Part shown: positions 1 through 8,388 of the stretch, piece by piece
How the letters are laid out: each line of letters opens with the position of its first letter
Position numbering within the stretch: position 1 is the first letter of the stretch
NCBI GenBank assembly: GCA_937934185.1
Contig: CALHAB010000120.1
Location: 1-35,088 of the forward strand
Length of the DNA stretch: 35,088 bases
DNA from: an uncultured Ignavibacterium sp.
Lineage (GTDB): Bacteria > Bacteroidota > Ignavibacteria > Ignavibacteriales > Ignavibacteriaceae
Reading direction: 5' to 3'
Translations under genes and position numbers: made by a program
The notes under the pieces: model-generated
Seen by the model: only the letters and a program-made list of their open reading frames with translations
What the model was told of the DNA's origin: nothing
The model's database searches: none

Positions 1-182
1 TGAACAGGGCATTGTAATGACGGATGATTAACTTTTAAGCTGGCATTTAATCCTTCCTCGGAAACTACCTCAGATTTAAAATTGTTGAGGGATATGTGAT
101 GGAAGTGAAAAATATTAGCTGTAAATAAAGCCAGATAGCTAAATATTACTGAATATGTAATAAATTTTTTCTTCATTTTCAT
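1..182 (-). CDS. Partial small membrane or secreted protein, unknown function (5' end only)
   Basis: An open leftward frame starts at the ATG complementary to 180-182 (a second in-frame ATG lies at 174-176) and stays open for 60 codons to the window edge, so the C-terminus is not seen. The N-terminus is MKMKKK followed by a hydrophobic run of about 18 residues (FITYSVIFSYLALFTANIF), which fits a signal peptide or membrane anchor. Directly after it comes HFHH, and near the edge there is a CPV. Histidines next to the membrane segment plus a Cys-Pro are seen in some small metal-associated envelope proteins, but this is too little to name a family. It is divergent from the acyl-CoA dehydrogenase gene and shares the roughly 120-bp AT-rich region between them. 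No clear Shine-Dalgarno sequence is visible. Confidence 0.55.
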   Translation of the reverse strand, partial: MKMKKKFITYSVIFSYLALFTANIFHFHHISLNNFKSEVVSEEGLNASLKVNHPSLQCPV

Positions 183-295
183 TTGAAAGATTTATAAAAA
201 CAAATTGAATTTCAAGTGATTTATTTATTTCTATTTGCTATAAAGGATATAATTGTTTGATAGCCTCACTTTTAATAACTTTGGCAAAAAAAAAT

Positions 296-299
296 GGAG
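296..299 (+). promoter_or_regulatory. Ribosome binding site (GGAG) that decides the start of gcdH
   Basis: GGAG sits 4 nt before the ATG at 304. The frame is open upstream to a TTG at 253, but that codon has no purine-rich site, and the extra 17 residues lie outside the conserved acyl-CoA dehydrogenase fold. The ATG at 304 is therefore preferred. Confidence 0.5.
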
Positions 300-303
300 T
301 TAT

Positions 304-1473
304 ATGAACAAGTTTTCTATGGTTGATTATTTTGATATCGAACCACTATTAACAGAAGAAGAAAGATTAATCAGAGATACAGTAAGTGCTTTTGTTGACA
401 ATGAAGTTATTCCAATTATAGAAGAATACAACCGAAAAGCAGAGTTCCCATTACATCTGGTACCAAAAATGGCTGAATTGGGATTATTCGGTCCAACTTT
501 TCCATCAAAATATGGTTGCGCTGAATTGAATAATGTTGCTTACGGTCTCATAATGCAGGAACTTGAAAGAGGAGATAGTGGCATCAGAAGTTTTGCATCC
601 GTCCAAAGTGCTTTAGTTATGTATCCAATATTCTCCTTTGGTAGTGAAGAGCAAAAAGACTATTGGTTACCACGATTAGCTTCAGGGGAAAAAATTGGTT
701 GTTTCGGCTTAACTGAGCCGGACTATGGCTCCAATCCCGGCGGAATGATTACAAAAGCTGAGAAAGTATCAGAAGGTTACTTGTTGAATGGTGCTAAAAT
801 GTGGATAACTAACGGCACCATTGCGGATATTGCCGTTGTATGGGCTAAACTTGATGGAGTAGTCAGAGGATTCCTAGTTGAAAAGGGAACAAAAGGTTTT
901 ACTGCTCCAGAAATGAAAGGTAAGCACTCTTTAAGAGCATCTGTAACATCTGAACTAATTTTTGATAATGTTTTGATTCCAGATTCAAACTTGCTCCCAA
1001 AAACAGAAGGACTTAAAAATGCTTTGATGTGTTTAAATCAGGCCAGATATGGTATTGCCTGGGGAGTTGTTGGAGCAATGATGGCGTGCTACGATACTGC
1101 ATTAAATTATGCAAAGTCCAGAGTTCAGTTCAGCAAACCAATTGCAGCATACCAGATGACTCAGGAAAAACTGGTTTATATGCTTACAGAGATTACAAAA
1201 GCGCAATTGCTAAACCTGCAATTAGGATGGTTAAAAGATAAAGGTAAATTAAAGCACACTCAGGTTTCTTTAGCTAAAAGAAATAATTGTGAAAAAGCTT
1301 TGGAGATTGCCCGTATGTCACGCGAAATCTTGGGAGCAAACGGAATCCTGGATGAGTATCCGGTAATGAGACATGCTGCAAATTTAGAATCGGTCAAAAC
1401 ATATGAAGGCACTCATGAAATGCACACTTTGATTGTTGGTGAGGATATTACCGGCTATCCTGCTTTTGAGTGA
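304..1473 (+). CDS. gcdH: Glutaryl-CoA dehydrogenase-like acyl-CoA dehydrogenase
   Basis: A FAD-dependent enzyme expected to oxidise and decarboxylate glutaryl-CoA to crotonyl-CoA in lysine/tryptophan breakdown, passing electrons to ETF. From the ATG at 304 it is 389 residues, the usual family length. N-terminal helical, middle beta and C-terminal helical domains can be followed in order. The FAD/substrate segment CFGLTEPDYGS lies at about 133-143 and MWITNG at about 166-171. The catalytic base is E368 in YEGTHEMHTLIVG, the placement typical of glutaryl-CoA dehydrogenases. The block RGDSGIRSFASVQSALVM (about 89-106) matches the GCDH subgroup, where the Arg contacts the glutaryl carboxylate; this separates it from short-chain butyryl-type enzymes. 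An alternative TTG start at 253 would add 17 residues. No ETF genes are nearby. Subgroup assignment rests on recalled motifs. Confidence 0.85.
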   Translation: MNKFSMVDYFDIEPLLTEEERLIRDTVSAFVDNEVIPIIEEYNRKAEFPLHLVPKMAELGLFGPTFPSKYGCAELNNVAYGLIMQELERGDSGIRSFASVQSALVMYPIFSFGSEEQKDYWLPRLASGEKIGCFGLTEPDYGSNPGGMITKAEKVSEGYLLNGAKMWITNGTIADIAVVWAKLDGVVRGFLVEKGTKGFTAPEMKGKHSLRASVTSELIFDNVLIPDSNLLPKTEGLKNALMCLNQARYGIAWGVVGAMMACYDTALNYAKSRVQFSKPIAAYQMTQEKLVYMLTEITKAQLLNLQLGWLKDKGKLKHTQVSLAKRNNCEKALEIARMSREILGANGILDEYPVMRHAANLESVKTYEGTHEMHTLIVGEDITGYPAFE

Positions 1474-1516
1474 TATTTATAATTTAATTAAACGATACTT
1501 TTAAAAGAGGTTACTG

Positions 1517-2989
1517 ATGTTAGATAAAAATTTATTGACAGAGGGACTGACATTTGATGATGTTCTGCTTATACCATCGAAGTCTAGGGTATTGCCTAGA
1601 GAAGTTGATGTTTCAACCTTTTTAACGCGTGAAATAAAACTTAATATACCACTTATCTCGGCTGCAATGGATACTGTAACGGAGTCTGAAATGGCTATTG
1701 CCATGGCCAGAGAAGGGGGAATAGGTATATTACATAAAAATATGTCGATCGAAAAACAATGTGAAGAAGTTGATAAGGTTAAAAGATCAGAGAGTGGAAT
1801 GATTCAGGATCCAATAACTTTAACGCCTGATAAAACAATTGGTGATGCCCTTCTATTAATGAAAAAATACAGCATATCCGGAATTCCCATAGTTGATGGC
1901 AAAGGGAAATTAGTTGGAATTTTAACAAACAGAGATTTAAGATTTGAACCTAATCACTCTTTGCTTGTTTCCGAAATAATGACAAAAGAAAATTTAATTA
2001 CTGCACCTATTGGAACAACTTTACAAAAAGCTGAAAAAATTCTACAAAAATATAAAATAGAAAAATTGCCTGTTGTTGACAAAAATGGTAAGCTTCGTGG
2101 ACTTATAACATTCAAAGATATTCTCAAGAAAAAGAAACATCCCAATGCGTGTAAAGATAATTTGGGAAGACTCAGAGTTGGAGCAGCTGTTGGTATAACT
2201 AGTGATACCATAGATCGTGTTCAATTACTTTTAAATTCAGGTGCAGATGTAATAGTAATTGACACTGCCCACGGTCATTCTGAAGGGGTTTTAAGAACCA
2301 TAAAAGAAATTAGAAAAAAATTTAAATATGAGCAATTAATTGCTGGTAATATAGGTACTTATGAAGGTGCTTTAGATCTTATTAATTTAGGTGTAGATGC
2401 AATAAAAGTTGGAATTGGTCCCGGGTCAATTTGCACAACAAGAGTAGTTGCTGGCGTAGGAATACCTCAGATAACTGCAATATCTGAAGCTTATCGTGCT
2501 GCTTCAAAAAAAGGAATTCCTATAATAGCTGATGGCGGAATTCGCCATACTGGTGATGTTCCTAAAGCAATTGTTGCAGGAGCTGATTCTGTGATGATTG
2601 GCGGACTGTTTGCAGGCGTCGATGAAAGTCCTGGTGAAAAAATCCTTTACGAGGGTCGTAGCTTTAAGTTATATAGGGGAATGGGTTCTCTCGGTGCAAT
2701 GAAGCAAGGAAGTAAAGACAGGTATTTTCAGGATGCTGAAGACGACATTGCAAAGTTAGTTCCAGAGGGTGTAGAAGGTAGAGTGCCTTATAAAGGTCCA
2801 TTAAGCGATACAATTTATCAAATTATTGGTGGGCTTAGAGCAGCAATGGGATATTGTGGCACTGAAAATATTTCTGTTCTTAAGAAAAACGGTAAATTTA
2901 TTAAAATTACACTTGCCGGATTGAGAGAGAGCCATCCACACGATGTTATAATCACTCAGGAAGCACCAAACTATAGTTTACAAAAATAA
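1517..2989 (+). CDS. guaB: Inosine-5'-monophosphate dehydrogenase
   Basis: This cytosolic enzyme oxidises IMP to XMP with NAD+, the committed step of GMP synthesis. At 490 residues it has normal full length. The TIM-barrel starts with the [12 protein letters not shown] block (about 12-23). Two CBS domains (about 95-207) interrupt the barrel and are the usual site of nucleotide control. The catalytic loop GPGSICTTR has the thioimidate-forming Cys at 306. IMP-phosphate contacts include the [10 protein letters not shown] block (about 338-347). The mobile flap carries DRYFQ (Arg402-Tyr403) and EGRVPYKG. An AGAGG ribosome binding site lies a few bases before the ATG. The next gene begins 5 nt after the stop, so guaB, the glycosyltransferase and purD are probably cotranscribed; two of the three serve purine synthesis. 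Confidence 0.97.
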   Translation: MLDKNLLTEGLTFDDVLLIPSKSRVLPREVDVSTFLTREIKLNIPLISAAMDTVTESEMAIAMAREGGIGILHKNMSIEKQCEEVDKVKRSESGMIQDPITLTPDKTIGDALLLMKKYSISGIPIVDGKGKLVGILTNRDLRFEPNHSLLVSEIMTKENLITAPIGTTLQKAEKILQKYKIEKLPVVDKNGKLRGLITFKDILKKKKHPNACKDNLGRLRVGAAVGITSDTIDRVQLLLNSGADVIVIDTAHGHSEGVLRTIKEIRKKFKYEQLIAGNIGTYEGALDLINLGVDAIKVGIGPGSICTTRVVAGVGIPQITAISEAYRAASKKGIPIIADGGIRHTGDVPKAIVAGADSVMIGGLFAGVDESPGEKILYEGRSFKLYRGMGSLGAMKQGSKDRYFQDAEDDIAKLVPEGVEGRVPYKGPLSDTIYQIIGGLRAAMGYCGTENISVLKKNGKFIKITLAGLRESHPHDVIITQEAPNYSLQK

Positions 2990-2994
2990 TTTTT

Positions 2995-4284
2995 ATGGTT
3001 GATAGAAAATTCAAGGTTCTAGTTATTGCTTACTATTTCCCTCCGTTAGGTTTGAGTGGTGTTCAGCGGACCTTTAAATTCGTTAAATATATGCTAAAGT
3101 ATAATTGGGAACCTACTGTTATAACTACTTCAAAAATAGCGTATTACGCTTATGATGATTCATTGATGAATGAATTGAATTCTCTTGGGATAGAAGTGAT
3201 CAGAATATCTGGGAATGAACCTAATTCATTACTGTCAAAGCTTGGAAATTTTAAACCACCCAAAGAAATCATTCGGAAAATATTTAATTTCATTTCGCAA
3301 TCAATCTTTATTCCCGATAATAAAATTTCCTGGTCAAAGGCTGCACTTCAAAGCGCAGAAAATATCTTAAAAAAGAAAAATTTTGATGCAATATTTGTTA
3401 GCTCTCCTCCGTTTTCTGCATTCGAGAAAATATCTAAACTAAGATCAAAAATCGATATACCTATTTTTATAGATTATAGGGATTTATGGTATAATAGTTA
3501 TTTTTCATTATATGTTACTCCCTTGCATAAAATTTTAAATAAAAAGAAAGAGTACTTTTCATTAAAAAGTGCTGATTCTGTTATAGTTACTAATCGGAAG
3601 ATAAAAGAATATTTATTAAAAACTTACCCATTCTTAACTTTTGAAGATATACATATTATTCCGCATGGTTTTGACCCAGAAGATTTTCAACTTGCAAAAC
3701 CATTTCCTAAACCTCAAAATAAGATGGTAATTATGTTTTCTGGAACATTCATCGGTTACGGAACTCCAGAATACTTCTTAAAGGCATTTAAGCAGATAAC
3801 AATTGAAAGACCTGATATTGCACAAAACATTGAATTACATTTTGTAGGTTATTTAAGAAAAGAAAATCATAAGTTAATAAGAAAATTAAAGTTGGAGGAA
3901 TTTATTATTGACCACGGCTATGTAGATCATCTTACATCAGTTGGTAAAATTATGTCTGCAGATGTTTTATGGTTTATGATTGATTACAAAAAAAATATTG
4001 ATGCAATCCTGCCCGGGAAAATTTATGAATATATCGGTTCAGGAAAACCAATACTTGGATGTGTTCCTGAAGGTGCTGCTAAGCAAGCACTTCAGGAATA
4101 TGAAGCATCTTTTATATGTAAACCAAATGATATCGGAGAAATAAAAATGAATCTATACAAGATTTATGAACTTTTTAAAAACAATAGTCTTCCAAAACCT
4201 TCTACGGAGGTGATAAGTAAATATAGAAGAGATTTACTCACAGAAAATCTGATAAAAATATTTCAGTCCAAACTTAAAGTTTAG
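2995..4284 (+). CDS. GT4-type glycosyltransferase (GT-B fold)
   Basis: A 429-residue protein with the look of retaining GT-B sugar transferases. The N-terminal half opens with a Rossmann strand and the donor/acceptor loop KVLVIAYYFPPLGLSGVQR (about 7-25), typical of GT4 enzymes acting on surface polysaccharide or lipid acceptors. The C-terminal half has the family's sugar-nucleotide region, with LPGKIYEYIGSGKPILG (about 340-356) holding the conserved E-x-x-x-x-x-P pattern. There is no signal peptide or membrane segment, so it should work at the cytoplasmic face. It lies 5 nt after guaB and 2 nt before purD, yet no other envelope-sugar genes adjoin it. The sugar and acceptor cannot be read from the sequence. 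A glycan role embedded in a purine operon may simply be gene packing. Confidence 0.8.
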   Translation: MVDRKFKVLVIAYYFPPLGLSGVQRTFKFVKYMLKYNWEPTVITTSKIAYYAYDDSLMNELNSLGIEVIRISGNEPNSLLSKLGNFKPPKEIIRKIFNFISQSIFIPDNKISWSKAALQSAENILKKKNFDAIFVSSPPFSAFEKISKLRSKIDIPIFIDYRDLWYNSYFSLYVTPLHKILNKKKEYFSLKSADSVIVTNRKIKEYLLKTYPFLTFEDIHIIPHGFDPEDFQLAKPFPKPQNKMVIMFSGTFIGYGTPEYFLKAFKQITIERPDIAQNIELHFVGYLRKENHKLIRKLKLEEFIIDHGYVDHLTSVGKIMSADVLWFMIDYKKNIDAILPGKIYEYIGSGKPILGCVPEGAAKQALQEYEASFICKPNDIGEIKMNLYKIYELFKNNSLPKPSTEVISKYRRDLLTENLIKIFQSKLKV

Positions 4285-4286
4285 AA

Positions 4287-5567
4287 ATGAATGTTGTAAT
4301 TATTGGTTCCGGTGGCAGAGAGCACGCACTTGCTTTAGCCATATCAAAAAGCAAATTACTAAATAAATTATTTTGTTTGCCAGGAAATCCTGGAACAAAA
4401 AACATATGTGAAAATATTGAAATTACTCCCAATGATTTTACAAAAATATTAACATTCAGTAAAAGTAACGACATCGATTTAGTAATTATTGGTCCAGAGC
4501 AACCCTTAGTAGATGGTCTTTCAGATTATTTAAGAGAAAATAATATAAATGTTTTCGGACCATCTTCTTCTGCCGCACAAATTGAATCAAGTAAATCTTT
4601 TGCTAAATCTTTAATGATAAGATCAGGGGTTCCTACTGCGTCATATAAAGAATTTAATTCAAATGAGTTCAAGGAAGCCGTTGATTATTTGGGAAATTGT
4701 CATTTCCCTATTGTTATTAAAGCAGATGGACTTGCTTCTGGTAAAGGTGTATTCATATGTGATAACAGAAAGCAAGCTGAACAAATCATTTATGAAATAT
4801 CGGTTGATAAGATTTTCGGTAATGCAGGCGAAAAATTTTTAATAGAAGAATTTATGATTGGCGAAGAAGCATCTGTCTTCGCAATAACTGATGGGGAAGA
4901 CTTCATAACATTACCTGCGGCTCAGGATCATAAAAGAATTGGGGATAATGACACTGGGAAAAATACTGGTGGAATGGGAGCTTATGCTCCTGCTCCTTTG
5001 ATTTCAGAAATTATTGAAAAAGAAATTCAGAATAAAATAATTAAACCGATCTTACATCAGCTTAAATCCGAAGGTTATCCATTTGTTGGTTGTTTGTACG
5101 CTGGTTTAATGATTACTTCTGAGGGACCTAAAGTTGTTGAATTCAATTGTCGTTTTGGTGATCCGGAAACTCAAGTTGTACTGCCAATATTGGAAGGCGA
5201 TGTATTAAAATTATTATTTTCAGCTGCAACAGGAAAAATTGATAAAGAATCTGTGCGTTACTCTGGCGGTTGTTCAGTTTGTGTAGTTGCAGCTTCAAAA
5301 GGATATCCGGATAAGTTTGAAAAAGGTTTTGAAATTTCAGGATTAGATATTGATGATCCTGAAGTAATTGTTTATCACGCTGGAACTAAAGAAATAAATG
5401 GTAAAATCCTTACTAATGGCGGAAGAGTTCTTGGTGTTACTTCAGTTCTAAAATACAATAATCTGATTGAAGCACGTGAAAAAGCATATAATGCAATAAA
5501 AAAAATTAATTTCAAGAATATTTATTATCGAAATGATATTGCTTTGAAAGCAATCAAGTTTCTGTAA
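4287..5567 (+). CDS. purD: Phosphoribosylamine--glycine ligase (GAR synthetase)
   Basis: This ATP-grasp ligase joins glycine to 5-phosphoribosylamine, the second step of de novo purine synthesis. The 426 residues match the usual length. The N-terminal domain begins VVIIGSGGREHALA (about 3-16), the family hallmark. The ATP-grasp core includes FPIVIKADGLASGKGV (about 141-156), the segment QDHKRIGDNDTGKNTGGMGAY, and VVEFNCRFGDPETQ, which supplies the Mg-binding Glu and Asn. The C-terminal rudiment-hybrid domain follows. The ATG is 2 nt after the glycosyltransferase stop, so translation is likely coupled. Together with guaB it gives this cluster a purine theme. I see no PurR-type or purine-riboswitch signal upstream of the cluster. 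Confidence 0.96.
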   Translation: MNVVIIGSGGREHALALAISKSKLLNKLFCLPGNPGTKNICENIEITPNDFTKILTFSKSNDIDLVIIGPEQPLVDGLSDYLRENNINVFGPSSSAAQIESSKSFAKSLMIRSGVPTASYKEFNSNEFKEAVDYLGNCHFPIVIKADGLASGKGVFICDNRKQAEQIIYEISVDKIFGNAGEKFLIEEFMIGEEASVFAITDGEDFITLPAAQDHKRIGDNDTGKNTGGMGAYAPAPLISEIIEKEIQNKIIKPILHQLKSEGYPFVGCLYAGLMITSEGPKVVEFNCRFGDPETQVVLPILEGDVLKLLFSAATGKIDKESVRYSGGCSVCVVAASKGYPDKFEKGFEISGLDIDDPEVIVYHAGTKEINGKILTNGGRVLGVTSVLKYNNLIEAREKAYNAIKKINFKNIYYRNDIALKAIKFL

Positions 5568-5593
5568 TCAGTTCGGAATTCTTAAATATAATT

Positions 5594-7222
5594 ATGCTTC
5601 CAATTCATACACACTCCTACTACACACTCTTATGCGGCACTTCATCTATTGATGATTTATTAAATCGTGCTTTAGAATATAAATTAAACTCGTTGACTCT
5701 TACAGATACTAATGGAATGTATGGCTTGATAGAATTCTATAAAAAAGCCAAGGAATTAAATATAAAACCAATCCTCGGTTCTCTGATAACCGATGCAAAT
5801 TCCAAGAATGGTTATGCAATCTTTCTGGCAAAAAATATCGAAGGTTACAAAGATTTATGTTCAATTATTACAGCTAAAAAGTTAGACGAAAAGTTTAACC
5901 TGTCTGAAATTTTAAAGAAATATTATCCTAATCTAATTATTATAACTCCTGATATTTATTTGTTGAATATCATTAATCCAAAAAACACATTTTTTGCTGA
6001 AATAATTTTCACAAAAAAGCGTTTGAATAAATCGAAATTACTACTTGAATATGTTAAGCAAAAAAATATTAATGTTGTTGCTAGTAACCCAATATATTTT
6101 CTTTCAAAAGAGGATTATGTAGTTCATAAACTGCTCAGAGCGATTGATGAAAATAAAACTATTGAAAATCTTAAAGAAGATGATTTGGCAGATGAAGAAT
6201 TTTATTTTAAACATCCTGATGAAATCAGAAAAATATATAATCAGCTGCCGGATCTGATTGATCATTCAGAACTAATTGTGAAACAGTGCAATATTGAACT
6301 GGAATTAGGAAAATATAACTTTCCATCATACCCAAATGCACATCCGGATTCCTATACATTTTTTTATAAAATTGTTTATGATGGATTTGAAAGAAAATAT
6401 CATAAACCAACACAAAAACATAGGGACAGATTGCAATATGAAATTGATGTTATTTCTTCATTGAATTTTATTGATTACTTTTTAATAGTTTGGGATATTG
6501 TTCAAGAAGCAAAGCGTAGAGGAATGCTTTATATTGGAAGAGGTTCGGCTGCTAATAGTATGGTAGCATATTGTTTGGATTTAACTCAGATAGAGCCAGT
6601 AAGTAATAATTTATATTTTGAAAGATTTTTGAACCGAGCAAGAACCAGCCCACCCGATGTTGATATTGATTTTTCCTGGAAAGAACGAGATGAGATAATA
6701 AAATATATTTTCGAAAAATACGGATATGAAAATGTTGCAATGATTTCTACACATGTAACCTTCAGAGCTAAATCTGCTTTCAGAGAAACTGCAAAAGCAT
6801 TTGGGATTTCAGAAAGTGAAATATCAACTTATAGCAGAAAAATTCCCTGGACAAACGCAAAGAATCTTCCGAATATTGCCTCGTTATTTCCTGAATCGAA
6901 ATCTCTTGATTTCAGGAAAGAACCTTGGAACACCATTGTAAATCTGGCAAGCAGAATAGCAAATTATCCGAGACACTTGAGTATTCATCCGGGGGGAATT
7001 GTTATAACTCCAACAAAGGTTACGGATTATTGTGCTCTTGAGTATGCAAAAAATAAAGGTTTGGGTTTGATAATTACTCAACCTGATATGTATTCAATTG
7101 AAGATTTGGGCTTAATTAAAATTGATTTATTAAGTCAAAGGTCACTTGGTGTTTTGCGAGATACGATGAAAACAATTAAAGAGAAAACTAATCATAATTC
7201 TTTCCGTTCAAAGAAAACTTAG
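5594..7222 (+). CDS. DnaE-type (error-prone-like) DNA polymerase III alpha subunit, C-terminally truncated
   Basis: The 542 residues cover only the first half of a bacterial family C polymerase, whose members usually run to about 1000 or more. The PHP domain (about 1-200) begins IHTHSYYTLL (H5, H7), but the TDH motif reads TDT (38-39) and the later Glu is Ser63, so metal binding looks partly lost. The palm contains YIGRGSAANSMVAYCLDL, the PDVDIDF motif with catalytic Asp357 and Asp359, and KIDLLSQRSLGVL with the third Asp at 511. The text resembles DnaE2/ImuC more than replicative DnaE. It stops 31 residues past Asp511, so most of the fingers, HhH, OB and clamp-binding regions are absent. Its last 35 nt overlap the convergent MauE-like gene, and no continuation is visible. 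It may be a decaying gene, or one half of a split enzyme. It begins 26 nt after purD. No imuA/imuB or lexA lies nearby. Confidence 0.8.
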   Translation: MLPIHTHSYYTLLCGTSSIDDLLNRALEYKLNSLTLTDTNGMYGLIEFYKKAKELNIKPILGSLITDANSKNGYAIFLAKNIEGYKDLCSIITAKKLDEKFNLSEILKKYYPNLIIITPDIYLLNIINPKNTFFAEIIFTKKRLNKSKLLLEYVKQKNINVVASNPIYFLSKEDYVVHKLLRAIDENKTIENLKEDDLADEEFYFKHPDEIRKIYNQLPDLIDHSELIVKQCNIELELGKYNFPSYPNAHPDSYTFFYKIVYDGFERKYHKPTQKHRDRLQYEIDVISSLNFIDYFLIVWDIVQEAKRRGMLYIGRGSAANSMVAYCLDLTQIEPVSNNLYFERFLNRARTSPPDVDIDFSWKERDEIIKYIFEKYGYENVAMISTHVTFRAKSAFRETAKAFGISESEISTYSRKIPWTNAKNLPNIASLFPESKSLDFRKEPWNTIVNLASRIANYPRHLSIHPGGIVITPTKVTDYCALEYAKNKGLGLIITQPDMYSIEDLGLIKIDLLSQRSLGVLRDTMKTIKEKTNHNSFRSKKT

Positions 7223-7634
7223 TTGAATCAAATGCCAATAATGCCAAACACAAAATCAGCAATAAAGTATTCTCTCCTAATTTTCTCCATCCAACAGGAG
7301 TTCCTTTTCCGAAACATCCGCAATCAATGTCCAGCCCACGAATCATACTTATAGCAACTGCGATTATGAAAACAAACAATAATGTCCCGATAATCGTTGC
7401 ATTCTCCTTGACCGAAATTCCAAATAAAAGTAGTATTCCACTGACTAGTTCTAACCACGGCAAAGTAATCGCTAAAAGATTAATTGTCTCTATAGGAAAA
7501 AGTCTGTAATTATAAATTGCCTGAGAAAAACCTTTTGGGTCAGATATCTTTTCTGCACCCGCATAAATAAAGACGATGGCAACGATAATTCTACTCATTA
7601 AGAGAAAGAATTGGTTCGAAAAAATTTTTTTCAT
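7188..7634 (-). CDS. MauE/DoxX-like integral membrane protein
   Basis: A 148-residue protein with four predicted membrane helices (about 10-28, 50-72, 78-98 and 120-138). The first has the RIIVAIVFIYAGAEKI pattern common to DoxX/MauE proteins. A DCGCFG motif (Cys105, Cys107) sits in the loop before the last helix, as in MauE-like proteins associated with thiol-redox or disulfide chemistry at the membrane. Its ATG overlaps the stop of the upstream rhodanese gene by 4 nt (ATGA), so the two are translationally coupled and probably share a sulfur or redox task. The 3' end overlaps the truncated polymerase gene convergently by 35 nt. The substrate is unknown, and I would not equate it with methylamine metabolism. 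Confidence 0.75.
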   Translation of the reverse strand: MKKIFSNQFFLLMSRIIVAIVFIYAGAEKISDPKGFSQAIYNYRLFPIETINLLAITLPWLELVSGILLLFGISVKENATIIGTLLFVFIIAVAISMIRGLDIDCGCFGKGTPVGWRKLGENTLLLILCLALLAFDSTKFSLNGKNYD

Positions 7635-8230
7635 TGTTCACCTTTTGAAACAGGATAACCTTTTTCAAGCCAATCATTCCAACCCCCAAAGAAGATATAG
7701 ACTTTCTTATAACCTCTTTCAAATAATTCATCACCAAGCAGAATACTTAAGTCACATTCAGTTCCACTACAATAAGTAACCAGGATTTCGTCTTTATTAA
7801 TATTCCTGAGTATATCTCTGTAACTTTCATCTCCATCAAAGGGAATGTTTATAGCTCCTTTTATATGACCTTCGATGAATTCGTCGGGCATTCTTGCATC
7901 GATAAATTTAACACCTTGTTTATATAACTGATAAGCTTTATCAATCTTTATTGCAAGTGGTTTTTTAAACTCAGGAGCCTGAGGATTTAAAGTCTCTGGT
8001 TGGTTCTCAGAATAATTCGGGCTACTAACGGATAGATTATTAAAGGTGGTATCGGATAATTCAGCAGAAGAATCCTCATTTTCATTTCTCATAGTGGAGG
8101 TATCATCATCAGCAAATTCAAGAACTCTCTCTTCACGTATGAGCGAAATACCGTTTGGATTTAAGAAGTTAAAAACAAAACCAACAAAGAATGAAACTAA
8201 TATTATCGCTGATAGATTTTTTTTATTCAT
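7631..8230 (-). CDS. Membrane-anchored rhodanese-domain protein
   Basis: A 199-residue protein. The N-terminus is short and basic, then a hydrophobic segment (about 8-24) acts as a signal anchor. A low-complexity, Ser/Glu/Asn-rich linker (about 35-90) leads to a C-terminal rhodanese domain (about 92-195). FIDARMPDEFIEGHIKGAIN is the usual first half of the domain, and the active-site loop is YCSGTECDLS with the presumed persulfide-forming Cys at 154 and a second Cys at 159. The domain therefore probably faces the periplasm. GGWNDWLEKGYPV closes the domain as in many single-domain rhodaneses. It is the first gene of a two-gene unit with the MauE-like protein. The second Cys in the loop would allow a disulfide or relayed persulfide, but that is inference. 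Confidence 0.82.
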   Translation of the reverse strand: MNKKNLSAIILVSFFVGFVFNFLNPNGISLIREERVLEFADDDTSTMRNENEDSSAELSDTTFNNLSVSSPNYSENQPETLNPQAPEFKKPLAIKIDKAYQLYKQGVKFIDARMPDEFIEGHIKGAINIPFDGDESYRDILRNINKDEILVTYCSGTECDLSILLGDELFERGYKKVYIFFGGWNDWLEKGYPVSKGEQ

Positions 8231-8281
8231 CAGATTATTAAAATGATGCGAATTGAATGTGCTATATCGTCATTATGATTG

Positions 8282-8367
8282 TACCGAAGGCCGGACTCGA
8301 ACCGGCACGAGGTGTGAGCCCCACTGGATTTTGAGTCCAGCGCGTCTACCAATTCCGCCACTTCGGC
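8282..8367 (-). tRNA. tRNA-Leu (anticodon CAA)
   Basis: The reverse strand folds into a complete type II tRNA. The acceptor stem is GCCGAAG with CTTCGGT (G-U closing pair), followed by discriminator A. The D arm is GCG/CGC with AATTGGTAGA in the loop. The anticodon stem is CTGGA/TCCAG with loop CTCAAAA, giving anticodon CAA for UUG codons. A long variable arm follows, then the T arm GCCGG/CCGGC with loop TTCGAGT. CCA is not encoded. A broken second copy of its 5' half lies just upstream in the direction of transcription. Confidence 0.95.
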
Positions 8368-8388
8368 AAAGAACAATCAAAAATATTA

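Noticed and set aside
253-303. TTG start giving a longer acyl-CoA dehydrogenase
   Set aside because: The ATG at 304 has GGAG 4 nt upstream, and the extra residues lie outside the conserved fold.
7100-7230. Intein or split-intein boundary explaining the short polymerase
   Set aside because: The last 31 residues show no intein N-terminal Cys block or homing domain.
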